From assembly GCF_900141865.1 (NCBI RefSeq), contig NZ_FQYW01000004.1, forward strand, positions 161,976 through 225,975: 64,000 bases of DNA. Direction: 5' to 3'. This stretch comes from Anaerovibrio lipolyticus DSM 3074 (lineage in GTDB: Bacteria > Bacillota > Negativicutes > Selenomonadales > Selenomonadaceae). A model generated the notes under the pieces. The model saw only the letters and a program-made list of their open reading frames with translations, was not told where the DNA came from and ran no database searches. How positions within the stretch are numbered: the stretch's first letter is position 1; the number at the start of each line of letters is the position of its first letter. Below are positions 1 through 7,980 of the stretch, piece after piece. The position numbers were made by a program, and so were the translations under genes.

Positions 1-624
1 GAAGGAAGCAATGCGAATATATCCAATGTCAGTATCCGGAATCATATCTCCCGCTGCTGTGGTCATGGCAATAACGGAGCGGGTAAGAGTATAGTCCTTG
101 TCCGCTTCCCCCTGGCGACGAATGGTGATTACCACCTGAGTTCCCTCAACGCCACGAATTTTTCCCACCACTTCCTCTGGCTGAAGCTCGGAAACTGGAG
201 TCCCCTCTACGGCGATTACTTCATCACCGGCCTGAAGCCCGGCATCCTGGCCAGGAGTATTTTCCATTACTGACATAATCTTGCAGTGGCCCGGCTCAGC
301 AAAGCTCATAACCACACCGATGCCACCAAAGGTACCATTGTTTATATTATTAAGCTGGCGAAATTTATCCTCATCAAGATAAATGGAATACTTATCTCCC
401 AAGGATTTCATCATGCCATCGATGGAGCCATTAATAAGTGCTGTCTGATCCACCTCACCGTCAAAGTGATTTTCCACAAAGCGCACCGTGGCAATAAAGC
501 GGATCATATCTCCTGCCTTCGACAAATTTCCACCCATAAGATAAAGGGCGGCACAGCCTGTCACTACCAAAGTAACCAGTACGGTGCTGATTACAAGAAG
601 AATATTTTTCTTAGTCTGACTCAT
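1..624 (-). CDS. S41 C-terminal processing peptidase (CtpA-like), partial at window edge
   Basis: The N-terminal 208 codons are visible and the frame runs off the left edge. The protein starts MSQTKKN, followed by one membrane segment of about 20 hydrophobic residues that would anchor it with the protease outside the cytoplasm. A PDZ domain follows (GGIGVVM, then AGDEVIAVEGTPVSEL, around residues 90-180), then the start of the S41 catalytic region (DIGYIRIASF). The catalytic Ser/Lys lie outside the window. The start at 624 is preferred because GGAGA lies 6 bases upstream; an in-frame ATG at 630 is possible. It is last in the ftsE-ftsX-M23 hydrolase order. S41 enzymes in that setting cut the C-termini of exported proteins, often hydrolase regulators. 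Confidence 0.88.
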   Translation of the reverse strand, partial: MSQTKKNILLVISTVLVTLVVTGCAALYLMGGNLSKAGDMIRFIATVRFVENHFDGEVDQTALINGSIDGMMKSLGDKYSIYLDEDKFRQLNNINNGTFGGIGVVMSFAEPGHCKIMSVMENTPGQDAGLQAGDEVIAVEGTPVSELQPEEVVGKIRGVEGTQVVITIRRQGEADKDYTLTRSVIAMTTAAGDMIPDTDIGYIRIASF

Positions 625-720
625 GAACATTCTCCAATCATTTCCAAAATAACCCCAAATCAAATTAGAGCCCTTTCACCTGCCACTACGGGCAGGCAAA
701 AGAGCACGTGTTTAAGCAAC

Positions 721-1854
721 TTACAAATAACTATATGGACTTACCGGCTCACCGTTTTCACGAACCTCGAAATGGCAATGAGGACCGGTGGAATTACCAG
801 TAGAACCGCACATGGCAATAGTCTGTCCCTGGGATACGGACTCACCCTCACCCACCAAAAGCGACTCATTATGGCCATACAGGGTAGTGATTCCGCCACC
901 ATGGTCAATAATGACAGTGTAGCCATAACCACTAATCCAGCCTGCATGAATAACAGTTCCGCTGGCCGCTGCAACAATAGGCAGACCGTAATCACCGCCA
1001 ATATCAAGGCCACTGTGATAACGCTGGGTGCCAAAAATAGGATGGGTACGCCAACCAAACTCAGAGGTGATAGGACCATTCAGTGGCCATATCATGGCAC
1101 CAGAACCGCCGGCCACATAGCTGCCGCCAACCATCTGACTGCGCTGAATCATGCGGGTAATCTCCTGGGATGCCGCCATAATTTCCTCATAGGCCTGCTG
1201 GGAAACATCTCTGTCATACTCCGCCTTATCCAAAAGCACCTGCTGGGCCTGCTTCTTATCAAGCATATTTTTCTGCTTGATTTCTGCATCAGCCACCAGA
1301 AGCTCCACATCCGCCTTATCCTTTTCCAGCTTGGCCTTGGTGTTCATAACAATCTCGCGATCAGCCTTCACCTTCATAATAAGGTCGTAATCATGCTTGA
1401 TAATTCGCTTCAGAATGTCCATACGGGTAAGGAAATCCGAGAAATCCTTGGCCCCGAAAAGCACATCCACATAGCTGATCTGACCATTAATGTAAATATC
1501 CCTTACACGCTTGGCCAGCTTCTTGTTCTTTACCTGCAGCTCCTTCTCTGTTTTATTGAGGAGCTCGGTATTCTCGTATATATCAGACTGAACCTTATCC
1601 AATCTGCCCTTTACATCATTGTACTCGGAAGTGGCAGCATCCACCTCTTCCTGCAAAACCCGCAGCTTTTCGGACAAATTCTCCACCCGGGCCTGGGCCT
1701 CGTTGGTAATCTCCTGCTGCTGGGCCGCCTTTTCCTGCAGATCCTGAAGCTGTTCCTCAAGGTCATCAGCCAAAGCAGTTCCTGCCACAGAAAGGGACAT
1801 GAGAGCCGCCATTATAAGACTAGCCGTCTTGTGCTTGGTAGTAAAAAAACTCAT
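721..1854 (-). CDS. M23 murein hydrolase with coiled coil (EnvC/NlpD-like)
   Basis: This is a 377-residue exported protein. It has a signal peptide ending near VAGTALA, a long coiled coil (residues about 30-240, rich in E, K, Q and L heptads) and a C-terminal LytM/M23 domain. The zinc-binding motifs are intact: HSGLD (H-x3-D) and HCHFE (H-x-H). An enzyme with these ligands should be an active DD- or DL-endopeptidase on peptidoglycan, unlike degenerate EnvC of E. coli. It lies 9 bases after ftsX. In the known FtsEX system the ABC-like complex controls such a coiled-coil hydrolase across the membrane, so that is its likely partner. Confidence 0.92.
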   Translation of the reverse strand: MSFFTTKHKTASLIMAALMSLSVAGTALADDLEEQLQDLQEKAAQQQEITNEAQARVENLSEKLRVLQEEVDAATSEYNDVKGRLDKVQSDIYENTELLNKTEKELQVKNKKLAKRVRDIYINGQISYVDVLFGAKDFSDFLTRMDILKRIIKHDYDLIMKVKADREIVMNTKAKLEKDKADVELLVADAEIKQKNMLDKKQAQQVLLDKAEYDRDVSQQAYEEIMAASQEITRMIQRSQMVGGSYVAGGSGAMIWPLNGPITSEFGWRTHPIFGTQRYHSGLDIGGDYGLPIVAAASGTVIHAGWISGYGYTVIIDHGGGITTLYGHNESLLVGEGESVSQGQTIAMCGSTGNSTGPHCHFEVRENGEPVSPYSYL

Positions 1855-1863
1855 AACAGCACC

Positions 1864-2751
1864 TCAGACCTTCAGGAAACGCTTAATGGAAACTGTACTG
1901 CCAATGGCACCCATAATCATGCCGCCAATAACCACAATCATTGTAACATAATTGAGGAAAGGCTCCTCCGGAATCAGTGGGAAGAAGGCCAAGGTGTCAT
2001 AAATCTTGGCAGTAATACCGGAATAGGTGAGTCGCAGGACAACGGAAGCAATCAGACTTCCCAAAAAGCCCATCACTATACCCTCCAGCACAAATGGCCA
2101 GCGAATAAACCAGTCAGTGGCACCAACGTATTTCATAATGGCAATCTCCTTGCGGCGGGCAAACACCGTAAGGCGAATGGTATTGGAAATAATAAAGAGA
2201 GTGGCCAAGGCCAGCACCATCATCAAGGCAAAGCCGAAAATACGAATCAGTCGGGTAATATCAAAGAGATGCTCCATAACATCCTGACCGTACTTGGCAC
2301 TGTCCACGCCCTCGAACTTTTCGATGTTTTCAGCGGCGGTTTTAACCATTTCCGGCTGTAGCACCATAACCTCAAAGGAATCCGGCAAAGGATTGGTTTC
2401 GTCCAAAGCATCCAGCAGAGTCTTTTGGTCCCCCAAACGCTCCTTGAATTTCTCCATGGCCTCTTCCTTTGGCACGAAGGTAACCTTTTCTACCCCCTGC
2501 ATTTTCTTCAAATCCACCTCCAGATCACGGGCATCATCACGGGAAAAATCATCCTCCAGATAAACCTTGATCTGCACCTGGGATTCCATGGCATCCACCA
2601 TTTTGTTCATATTCATAACCAGCATAAGAAACATACCGAAAATGAACAGTGATACCGCAACTGTACCGATGGAAGCGACTGACATCCAGTTGTTACGCCT
2701 TAAGGAGTGAATAACCTCCCGAATAAAATACTCCACAGTATTAATGCTCAT
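1864..2751 (-). CDS. ftsX: Cell division protein FtsX (permease-like)
   Basis: The 295-residue protein has an N-terminal membrane segment, an extracellular domain (residues about 45-165) and three C-terminal membrane segments, the FtsX layout. I place the start at 2751 (MSINTVEYF) rather than upstream, because GAGGAGG stands 8 bases before it. The gene then overlaps the end of ftsE by 11 bases, which suggests translational coupling. FtsX transmits FtsE ATPase cycles to the peptidoglycan hydrolase encoded directly downstream. Confidence 0.95.
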   Translation of the reverse strand: MSINTVEYFIREVIHSLRRNNWMSVASIGTVAVSLFIFGMFLMLVMNMNKMVDAMESQVQIKVYLEDDFSRDDARDLEVDLKKMQGVEKVTFVPKEEAMEKFKERLGDQKTLLDALDETNPLPDSFEVMVLQPEMVKTAAENIEKFEGVDSAKYGQDVMEHLFDITRLIRIFGFALMMVLALATLFIISNTIRLTVFARRKEIAIMKYVGATDWFIRWPFVLEGIVMGFLGSLIASVVLRLTYSGITAKIYDTLAFFPLIPEEPFLNYVTMIVVIGGMIMGAIGSTVSIKRFLKV

Positions 2752-3427
2752 AGCCGTAACCTCCTCGTGCCTCATCACGGACTATTTCTCCATGCTCAAT
2801 GGCAATAACCCGCTTCTGCATGGCATCCACAATGGTTTTGTCATGGGTTGCCATTACGATGGTGGTGCCGGAGGCGTTAATGTTTTTGAAAATATCCATA
2901 ATCCCCCATGAAGTCTCCGGGTCAAGATTACCTGTAGGCTCGTCAGCAATAACGATGGCAGGATTGTTTACAATAGCACGGGCAATGGCCACACGCTGCT
3001 GCTCACCACCAGAGAGCTGATTTGGGAAGCATTTGTACTTATCACGAAGTCCTACAATATCCAGCACATTATTAACATTGCGCTGCATCATGCGCCGTGG
3101 TGCTTCGATAACCTGCATGGCAAAGGCAATGTTTTCATACACTGTCTTGTCCGGCAGCAGACGGTAATCCTGGAATATAACCCCCAGGGAACGGCGCAAA
3201 TAAGGCACATCCTTATTGGACATATGGATAATATCACGGCCGTTTACAGTGAGAATGCCAGAGGATGGCAACACTTCACGGAACAGCATCTTAATAAAGG
3301 TGGATTTGCCGGCGCCACTAGGGCCCACCAAAAACACAAACTCACCCTTCTTAATATCAACATTGATATGATTGAGGGCAATGGCACCGTTGTCATATAC
3401 CTTCATAACATCATTCATATGAATCAT
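2741..3427 (-). CDS. ftsE: Cell division ATP-binding protein FtsE
   Basis: This is a 228-residue ABC ATPase with Walker [10 protein letters not shown], signature LSGGEQQR and Walker [12 protein letters not shown], the full set for an active ATPase. Length and the [14 protein letters not shown] start fit FtsE. GGAGG lies 7 bases upstream of the start at 3427. It is the first gene of the ftsE-ftsX-M23-S41 run, and it drives FtsX to control septal peptidoglycan hydrolysis. Confidence 0.96.
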   Translation of the reverse strand: MIHMNDVMKVYDNGAIALNHINVDIKKGEFVFLVGPSGAGKSTFIKMLFREVLPSSGILTVNGRDIIHMSNKDVPYLRRSLGVIFQDYRLLPDKTVYENIAFAMQVIEAPRRMMQRNVNNVLDIVGLRDKYKCFPNQLSGGEQQRVAIARAIVNNPAIVIADEPTGNLDPETSWGIMDIFKNINASGTTIVMATHDKTIVDAMQKRVIAIEHGEIVRDEARGGYGYEH

Positions 3428-3502
3428 CGAGAAACCTCCATTTCTACACTGTCTTTTATTCTATCACAAAAGCGGGCAAGCTAAAAGAAATATGTTATGG
3501 CT

Positions 3503-3566
3503 CATTCCCTCACATTTCACAATTTCATTCCCTTATATTTCATAATTTCATTCCCTCATTTTTCAT
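3503..3566. repeat. Tandem 23-bp repeat, about 2.8 copies
   Basis: A unit beginning CATTCCCT and ending ATTT recurs at 3503, 3526 and 3549 (the last copy partial), with a few mismatches. It fills the gap between the ftsE promoter side and the terminator of the ferredoxin-like gene. The exact 23-base period is about two helix turns. No gene is seen here. Confidence 0.7.
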
Positions 3567-3570
3567 GTAC

Positions 3571-3609
3571 AAAAAATACCCTTAGTACACAACTGAGTGT
3601 ACCAAGGGC
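3571..3609 (-). terminator. Rho-independent terminator of the ferredoxin-like gene
   Basis: Read on the minus strand, CCCTTGGTACAC pairs with GTGTACTAAGGG around a short loop and is followed by TATTTTTTG. It lies directly downstream of the gene ending at 3625. Confidence 0.8.
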
Positions 3610-3624
3610 ATCTTACATCAATAT

Positions 3625-4359
3625 TTATTCCAATATCCTGCCATCACGGGAGATGGTTATCACCTGCCAAGGGAGGAATTTGCCGCTGTTTTTCAGGGCT
3701 GTTTCTGCGGCTCTTTGGAGGCCACCGCAGCATGGCACCTCCATACGGAGAATAGTTACGCTCTTTATATCATTCTTACTGATGATTTCCGTCAGCTTCT
3801 CACTGTAATCTCCCTCATCCAGCTTTGGACAGCCAATCAGGGTTATTTTCCCTTTCATGAAATCCTCATGGACATTGGCATAGGCGTAGGCGGTACAATC
3901 CGCTGCAATCAGCAGCTTGGCCCCGTCATAAAATGGTGCCTGAGTTGGGAGCAGCTTTATCTGACATGGCCACTGATTAAGCTGGGACACTGAACGGGCA
4001 GAAGTCATTGGCTGATTATCCGCCTGTGACTCCGTCACCTCTGACTTTTTAAGCTGCATGGCCCTGGAGCCTGGGCATCCCATGCCCATTGGTGGCATCA
4101 TGGTCGCAGAAGCCGCCTTCTTGGCACTTTGGGCCGCCTTTACCGCTGCCTCATCATAGGCAGGAGCTTCCCGCTTCTCAAAAGTAATAGCCCCTGTAGG
4201 ACAGCCCGGCAAGCAGTCACCAAGCCCGTCACAAAAATGCTCCCGCATCAGCTTGGCCTTACCGTCTACAATATCTATGGCTCCCTCGTGACAAGCCTGG
4301 GCACACAGGCCACAGCCGTTACATTTTTCCTCATCAATATGAATAATCTGTCTAAGCAT
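3625..4359 (-). CDS. 4Fe-4S ferredoxin-type domain protein
   Basis: This is a 244-residue cytoplasmic iron-sulfur protein. Residues 13-23 hold a full cluster motif (CNGCGLCAQAC). The second motif, residues 43-53 (C-x5-C-x3-CP), has only three of the usual four cysteines, so it may carry a 3Fe or altered cluster. The C-terminal part is a distinct domain with a VPCCGG pair near residue 210. The architecture is common in anaerobes as an unassigned electron carrier; the exact partner is unknown. Start at 4359 is supported by TAGGAGG 8 bases upstream. It is monocistronic, with its own terminator and an operator-like palindrome over its promoter. Confidence 0.8.
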   Translation of the reverse strand: MLRQIIHIDEEKCNGCGLCAQACHEGAIDIVDGKAKLMREHFCDGLGDCLPGCPTGAITFEKREAPAYDEAAVKAAQSAKKAASATMMPPMGMGCPGSRAMQLKKSEVTESQADNQPMTSARSVSQLNQWPCQIKLLPTQAPFYDGAKLLIAADCTAYAYANVHEDFMKGKITLIGCPKLDEGDYSEKLTEIISKNDIKSVTILRMEVPCCGGLQRAAETALKNSGKFLPWQVITISRDGRILE

Positions 4360-4403
4360 ATTTATTGCCTCCTATTGTTCACACACCTTAACTTCATGGC
4401 ATG

Positions 4404-4447
4404 ATTATATAGGAATCATCCTAAATATTATGTTGTAAAAACAACAT
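4404..4447 (-). promoter_or_regulatory. Promoter with palindromic operator for the ferredoxin-like gene
   Basis: On the minus strand a TATAAT -10 box lies at 4404-4409. The expected -35 position is covered by a perfect inverted repeat, ATGTTGT-N4-ACAACAT (4430-4447). A palindrome over the -35 box is a typical repressor site. The TTGT...ACAA core loosely recalls Rex-type redox operators, but that assignment is inference. Confidence 0.45.
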
Positions 4448-4494
4448 TTTAGAATTTTTTCACAGCGTATCAGGAAAAATATGCCAGTTTTTAA

Positions 4495-5421
4495 TCATTT
4501 TATCCCATTAGCAGTTCCCCAGTCATTTATCTTCTCATAAAGTGGCACAGAAACACCATATTCCTTGCCCAGATTCACCACTCTGGTTACCAGACCGCTG
4601 AATTCTGACTGACGGCCCCGCTGAATATCCCGTTGCATGGACATGGTGGAATCTGGCTTTAAATTGTCCATCATCTTCAGCCCCACTTCCACCAAATCCT
4701 GCTCAAATTCCACTTCCATGGCCTTGCCAAGAGCCACTACTTCCTTTATAAGACCAGTGAAGGTATCCCGTTCCTCCCCTGGATGCTGGAATTTTTCACA
4801 GGTTACATCAAAATAGGACCCTGCTGCGGCCGCCGGGGAGACAAAGGCAAATTTCTGCAGGGCATCACGAATAATATTATCGCTGAAATGGGCTTTGATT
4901 TCTGCATCACGCAAAATCTGCTCCAGCTGCCCTGCCTTGTCTATAAGCTTTTTCTTCTGCTTTGGCCGATAGCCAAAAATAACCCGCAAAATTTTATTGG
5001 ACTGGTATATTACGCCTGGAGCCTCAATTTCGCTCATAACATAAATACAGCCATCAAGACAGGTATTGTCCGGTAGCTGTTCCTGCATTACACCGCCAGT
5101 GCCAAAGACATTCAGAATCGGTACTATCAAAGTATCCTTTCCCGCCTTTTCACGGACAAATGCTACAGCGTCATCAAGGTTGTAATATTTCACGCAGACA
5201 AAGAGCACATCCGGTGTATCCATATACTCAGCTGCCGTAACGGCTCTTATATTGTCAACCGTAACAGTGCCACGATGATTGGTATGAAGCACCAGTCCTT
5301 TTTCCTGTATAGCCTCCAAATGCTTCCCACGGGCTATCAAGGTCACATCATTGCCAACCATGGCCAAATAGGCCGCCAATGTTCCGCCGGTTCCCCCGGC
5401 ACCAAATATGCAAAATTTCAT
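4495..5421 (-). CDS. Ketopantoate reductase family protein (PanE/ApbA-like)
   Basis: The 308-residue protein has an N-terminal Rossmann fold (FGAGGTGG, residues 6-13) for NADPH and a C-terminal helical domain, the PanE/ApbA layout. PanE reduces 2-dehydropantoate to pantoate for coenzyme A synthesis. Many paralogues of this family act on other 2-oxo acids, and there are no pantothenate genes nearby, so the substrate is open. The start is supported by GGAGGG 6 bases upstream. It appears to be a single-gene unit. Confidence 0.85.
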   Translation of the reverse strand: MKFCIFGAGGTGGTLAAYLAMVGNDVTLIARGKHLEAIQEKGLVLHTNHRGTVTVDNIRAVTAAEYMDTPDVLFVCVKYYNLDDAVAFVREKAGKDTLIVPILNVFGTGGVMQEQLPDNTCLDGCIYVMSEIEAPGVIYQSNKILRVIFGYRPKQKKKLIDKAGQLEQILRDAEIKAHFSDNIIRDALQKFAFVSPAAAAGSYFDVTCEKFQHPGEERDTFTGLIKEVVALGKAMEVEFEQDLVEVGLKMMDNLKPDSTMSMQRDIQRGRQSEFSGLVTRVVNLGKEYGVSVPLYEKINDWGTANGIK

Positions 5422-5526
5422 GTGAGGCCCTCCATCTCTCTACTTTCTTTCATTGTACATATCCCTGGTCAACTTCAATGTTTACCATACTAATATTTTA
5501 TCTATTTTGCAGTATTTACACAATTT

Positions 5527-5546
5527 TTGGATAATATATTATCCAA
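5527..5546. promoter_or_regulatory. Perfect 20-bp palindrome upstream of the ketopantoate reductase-like gene
   Basis: TTGGATAATATATTATCCAA is a perfect palindrome about 105 bases upstream of the reductase start and 60 bases after the EamA stop. Too AT-rich for a terminator and without a T-run, it is more likely a protein-binding site. Which regulator uses it is unknown. Confidence 0.35.
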
Positions 5547-5605
5547 GATTAATGACAATATGAACGTTAGAAAAGCAGTAAGCCAGCCCACACAACTATT
5601 GATAA

Positions 5606-6517
5606 TTAACTACCTGCCGAATGGCTGACTTCATTCCATAGCGCAAAGCCCAAAATCATCACTCCGCCTATCCCTTGGGTAATGGTCAGACTCTCATGGA
5701 AAACGAAGTATGAGATTAACACAGCCACTAACGGATCAATATATCCCAAGATGGCCACTTCTTGCCCTGTGAGCTTCCCCAGGGATTCAAAATAGGCATA
5801 GTGCATGATAACCGTATGAACAAGACAGATTACTGCCAAGCTTAACCAACCGACACCATTTAAATCCAACAGATGAAAACCATCGACTGATGCGGTGTAA
5901 GGAAGCATTACCAGAGCTGCAATGCCAAACTGATAAAAGGACCGTTCCATACTGCCTACGCTTTTGATGTACTTATTGAGAATAATAAAGGTAGCATAAA
6001 AGACCGCTCCTAACAAACCATAGATTATACCAAGGGTATCATCACTTCCCAAGGATGAATCAAAAACATTCACGATAAGGGCCAAGCCCAGGGTGGACAT
6101 TACAAAGCAAAAAATTTGCTGCTTGGTTAATTTCTCCTTGAAAAGGAAAGGTGATATGATAGTTACCAAAACCGGTGCAAAATAGTAGCTGATGGTGGCC
6201 AGCGCTATTGATGTATTGCGAAAGGCCTCAAACATAAATACCCAGTTTATGGCCAATGCTATACCAGATAGCAGCATCAATACCCCTTCGCCCTTCATTT
6301 TCTTCAAGGACAGCTTTTTCCTTTGAACCATAAACATAGCACCAATAATAACCACTGCACAAGCTGAGCGATACAGGGATAATTCCGCTGAAGTAATAGC
6401 CTCAGTATAACGGCTGAAAAAGCCCAAGGTACCAAAGATTGCCATGGAGAAAAGCATTTGCCAACGGGCAGCTTCCGTGGTCAGTTTGCCCATGGATGGT
6501 AAAGCTAACGATAACAT
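5606..6517 (-). CDS. EamA/DMT-family transporter
   Basis: This 303-residue protein has about ten hydrophobic segments arranged as two EamA repeats, the drug/metabolite transporter fold. Members export amino acids, nucleotides or other small metabolites; the substrate here cannot be told. I place the start at ATG 6517, with GGGAGG about 9 bases upstream. It is transcribed divergently from an XRE-cupin regulator across a region with two similar palindromes, so it is probably that regulator's target. Confidence 0.88.
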   Translation of the reverse strand: MLSLALPSMGKLTTEAARWQMLFSMAIFGTLGFFSRYTEAITSAELSLYRSACAVVIIGAMFMVQRKKLSLKKMKGEGVLMLLSGIALAINWVFMFEAFRNTSIALATISYYFAPVLVTIISPFLFKEKLTKQQIFCFVMSTLGLALIVNVFDSSLGSDDTLGIIYGLLGAVFYATFIILNKYIKSVGSMERSFYQFGIAALVMLPYTASVDGFHLLDLNGVGWLSLAVICLVHTVIMHYAYFESLGKLTGQEVAILGYIDPLVAVLISYFVFHESLTITQGIGGVMILGFALWNEVSHSAGS

Positions 6518-6535
6518 ATATATCAACCTCCCTAA

Positions 6536-6564
6536 AATATATTTTACAGAATGTAAGATTTAAT
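6536..6564. promoter_or_regulatory. Operator-like imperfect palindrome, EamA side
   Basis: AATATATTTTAC, five bases, then GTAAGATTTA repeats the half-sites and spacing of the perfect palindrome at 6609-6641. It sits just upstream of the EamA ribosome binding site. The match of sequence and spacing suggests the same regulator binds both. Confidence 0.45.
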
Positions 6565-6608
6565 GTAATGAGTATAAATAACCCGCCATGAAAAGTCAAG
6601 GATTATTT

Positions 6609-6641
6609 ACAATATATTTTACATATAGTAAAATATATTGT
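6609..6641. promoter_or_regulatory. Perfect operator palindrome between EamA and XRE-cupin genes
   Basis: ACAATATATTTTAC is followed by ATATA and then its exact reverse complement. The 14-base arms and 5-base spacer are ideal for a dimeric helix-turn-helix protein. It lies 20 bases upstream of the XRE gene start, so autoregulation plus control of the divergent exporter is the natural reading. Confidence 0.65.
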
Positions 6642-6660
6642 ATCAAGGGAGTGATTACAA

Positions 6661-7209
6661 GTGACTATAAATGAAATTATTGCTATAAATATGAGCAGGC
6701 TAAGGGAAGATAAAAATTTGAGTTTCGGACAATTGGCAGAACGGTCTGGAGTCAGCAAGGTCATGCTGTCCCAGATAGAAAAGGGGGAAGGCAATCCAAC
6801 CATCAACACGATCTGGAAGGTGGCCAACGGATTGGGGGTAGACTATTCCCAGCTAATTGTACAGCCAGAGGCCAAGGTACAGGTAATACGCGGAGATGAG
6901 CTTCCTCCCCAGGAGGATGACGGTGGCGTTTTCCAGGCTCTTTGCTATTTTCCAGCCACCTCATCAAGGCGCTTTGACGTCTTTGTGGTAAAAATTGCCC
7001 CGGGAGGCGAGCATTTTTCCGATGGTCACTCCCCTAAAACCCAGGAATACGTATTGGCACAACAGGGCCCTTTAGAAGCCATATTAGATAATGAGACCTA
7101 CTATCTGAAGCCAGGGGATGCTATATGCTTTGATTGCACCAAGCCCCATAAATTTAGAAACTCTAGTCAGGAGCCCATAGAATTTCTGGATATAATATAT
7201 TATCAATAA
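6661..7209 (+). CDS. XRE-family regulator with C-terminal cupin
   Basis: The 182-residue protein has an N-terminal XRE helix-turn-helix (about residues 10-65; LSFGQLAERSGVSKVMLSQI) and a C-terminal cupin barrel (about 105-180; PGGEHFSDGHS and KPGDAICFDCTKPHKF). Such regulators sense a small ligand in the cupin and repress a neighbouring gene. GTG start at 6661 has GGGAG 9-10 bases upstream. It is one of few plus-strand genes here and is divergent from the EamA exporter, its likely target. Confidence 0.9.
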   Translation: MTINEIIAINMSRLREDKNLSFGQLAERSGVSKVMLSQIEKGEGNPTINTIWKVANGLGVDYSQLIVQPEAKVQVIRGDELPPQEDDGGVFQALCYFPATSSRRFDVFVVKIAPGGEHFSDGHSPKTQEYVLAQQGPLEAILDNETYYLKPGDAICFDCTKPHKFRNSSQEPIEFLDIIYYQ

Positions 7210-7276
7210 CATATTTTCCCCAAAGAAGGATAAAATAATATTACCTTTGACCTTCCATATATCGCTAAGACACGTA

Positions 7277-7319
7277 AGGCTGGATACCGATGATACGCAC
7301 CATCGGCTCCAGCCTTTTT
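7277..7319 (+). terminator. Terminator of the XRE-cupin gene
   Basis: AGGCTGGA pairs with TCCAGCCT, with an inner CCGATG/CATCGG stem, and TTTTTC follows on the plus strand. The minus strand lacks a T-run, though the hairpin may also slow transcription arriving from the corrinoid operon. Confidence 0.8.
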
Positions 7320-7342
7320 CACTACAATATATAATATGACTT

Positions 7343-7948
7343 TTACAAATCCTGTGCCGCCAGGCCCAGTTTTTTCTTCCAATAACCGGAATATACCACC
7401 GCCATTGGATTGTTCCCCAGCACCCGATCCTTAACCACCAAGGTAGTAACCGGACCATCACAGGCCTTGGAAAAGAGAGCATCATGTCCCACACATAGCC
7501 CAGCAGACACAAAAAGCTCCACACCATGCTCATTAAGGTACTTGGCCTGAGCCTTTGGATTACACATTGGCTCTACTGCACTCTTTGGATTTACCTTCTT
7601 TAACTTCAGCACATCCTTGGGAATACTGCAATTCTTACAGCAAACGGAAACTACTTCAAAGCCCTGATCAGTAAAAAACTTGGCAAATAGCTTTGCTTCA
7701 TTCCGAATACCCATGCAAAACCCGATGCCAATGGTCTTATAGCCCATTTTTCTGGCAAACTCAGCAGTTTCCTGCAAACGGGTATATTTCATATAAAAGG
7801 TGCCTTCCACATAGGCGGCCGCCTTCATTATACGTCTTTCCTCTTTATCATATAGGGCCAATACCTCGCTCTGCTCCACAGGAACACAGCTTTTCCCCTT
7901 CATAAAACACATATGATTAGCATTGCAATTAGCGCAATCCCCCAACAT
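7343..7948 (-). CDS. DUF1847 metal-binding-type protein
   Basis: The 201-residue protein matches the DUF1847 pattern. It has an N-terminal cysteine-rich start (C5, C8, C14, C21), then cysteines within GFCMG, VCCKNCSIPK, EPMCNPKAQ and SAGLCVGHD. The spacing suggests bound metal or an Fe-S cluster. The family's biochemical role is not established. It is last in the corrinoid methyltransferase operon, 32 bases after a UroD-fold gene, which suggests a role in that methyl transfer or its redox upkeep. Confidence 0.75.
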   Translation of the reverse strand: MLGDCANCNANHMCFMKGKSCVPVEQSEVLALYDKEERRIMKAAAYVEGTFYMKYTRLQETAEFARKMGYKTIGIGFCMGIRNEAKLFAKFFTDQGFEVVSVCCKNCSIPKDVLKLKKVNPKSAVEPMCNPKAQAKYLNEHGVELFVSAGLCVGHDALFSKACDGPVTTLVVKDRVLGNNPMAVVYSGYWKKKLGLAAQDL

Positions 7949-7980
7949 TGTTCACACACTCCCTTCTATATCGTTCATCC

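Noticed and set aside
286..2361. A 691-codon plus-strand open frame
   Set aside because: It lies antisense to the M23 hydrolase and ftsX, has no recognisable domain and a composition (His, Asn, Leu-rich) typical of reading the complement of a real gene.
3503..3566. Possible CRISPR array
   Set aside because: The repeats are adjacent with no spacers, only 2.8 copies, and there are no cas genes.
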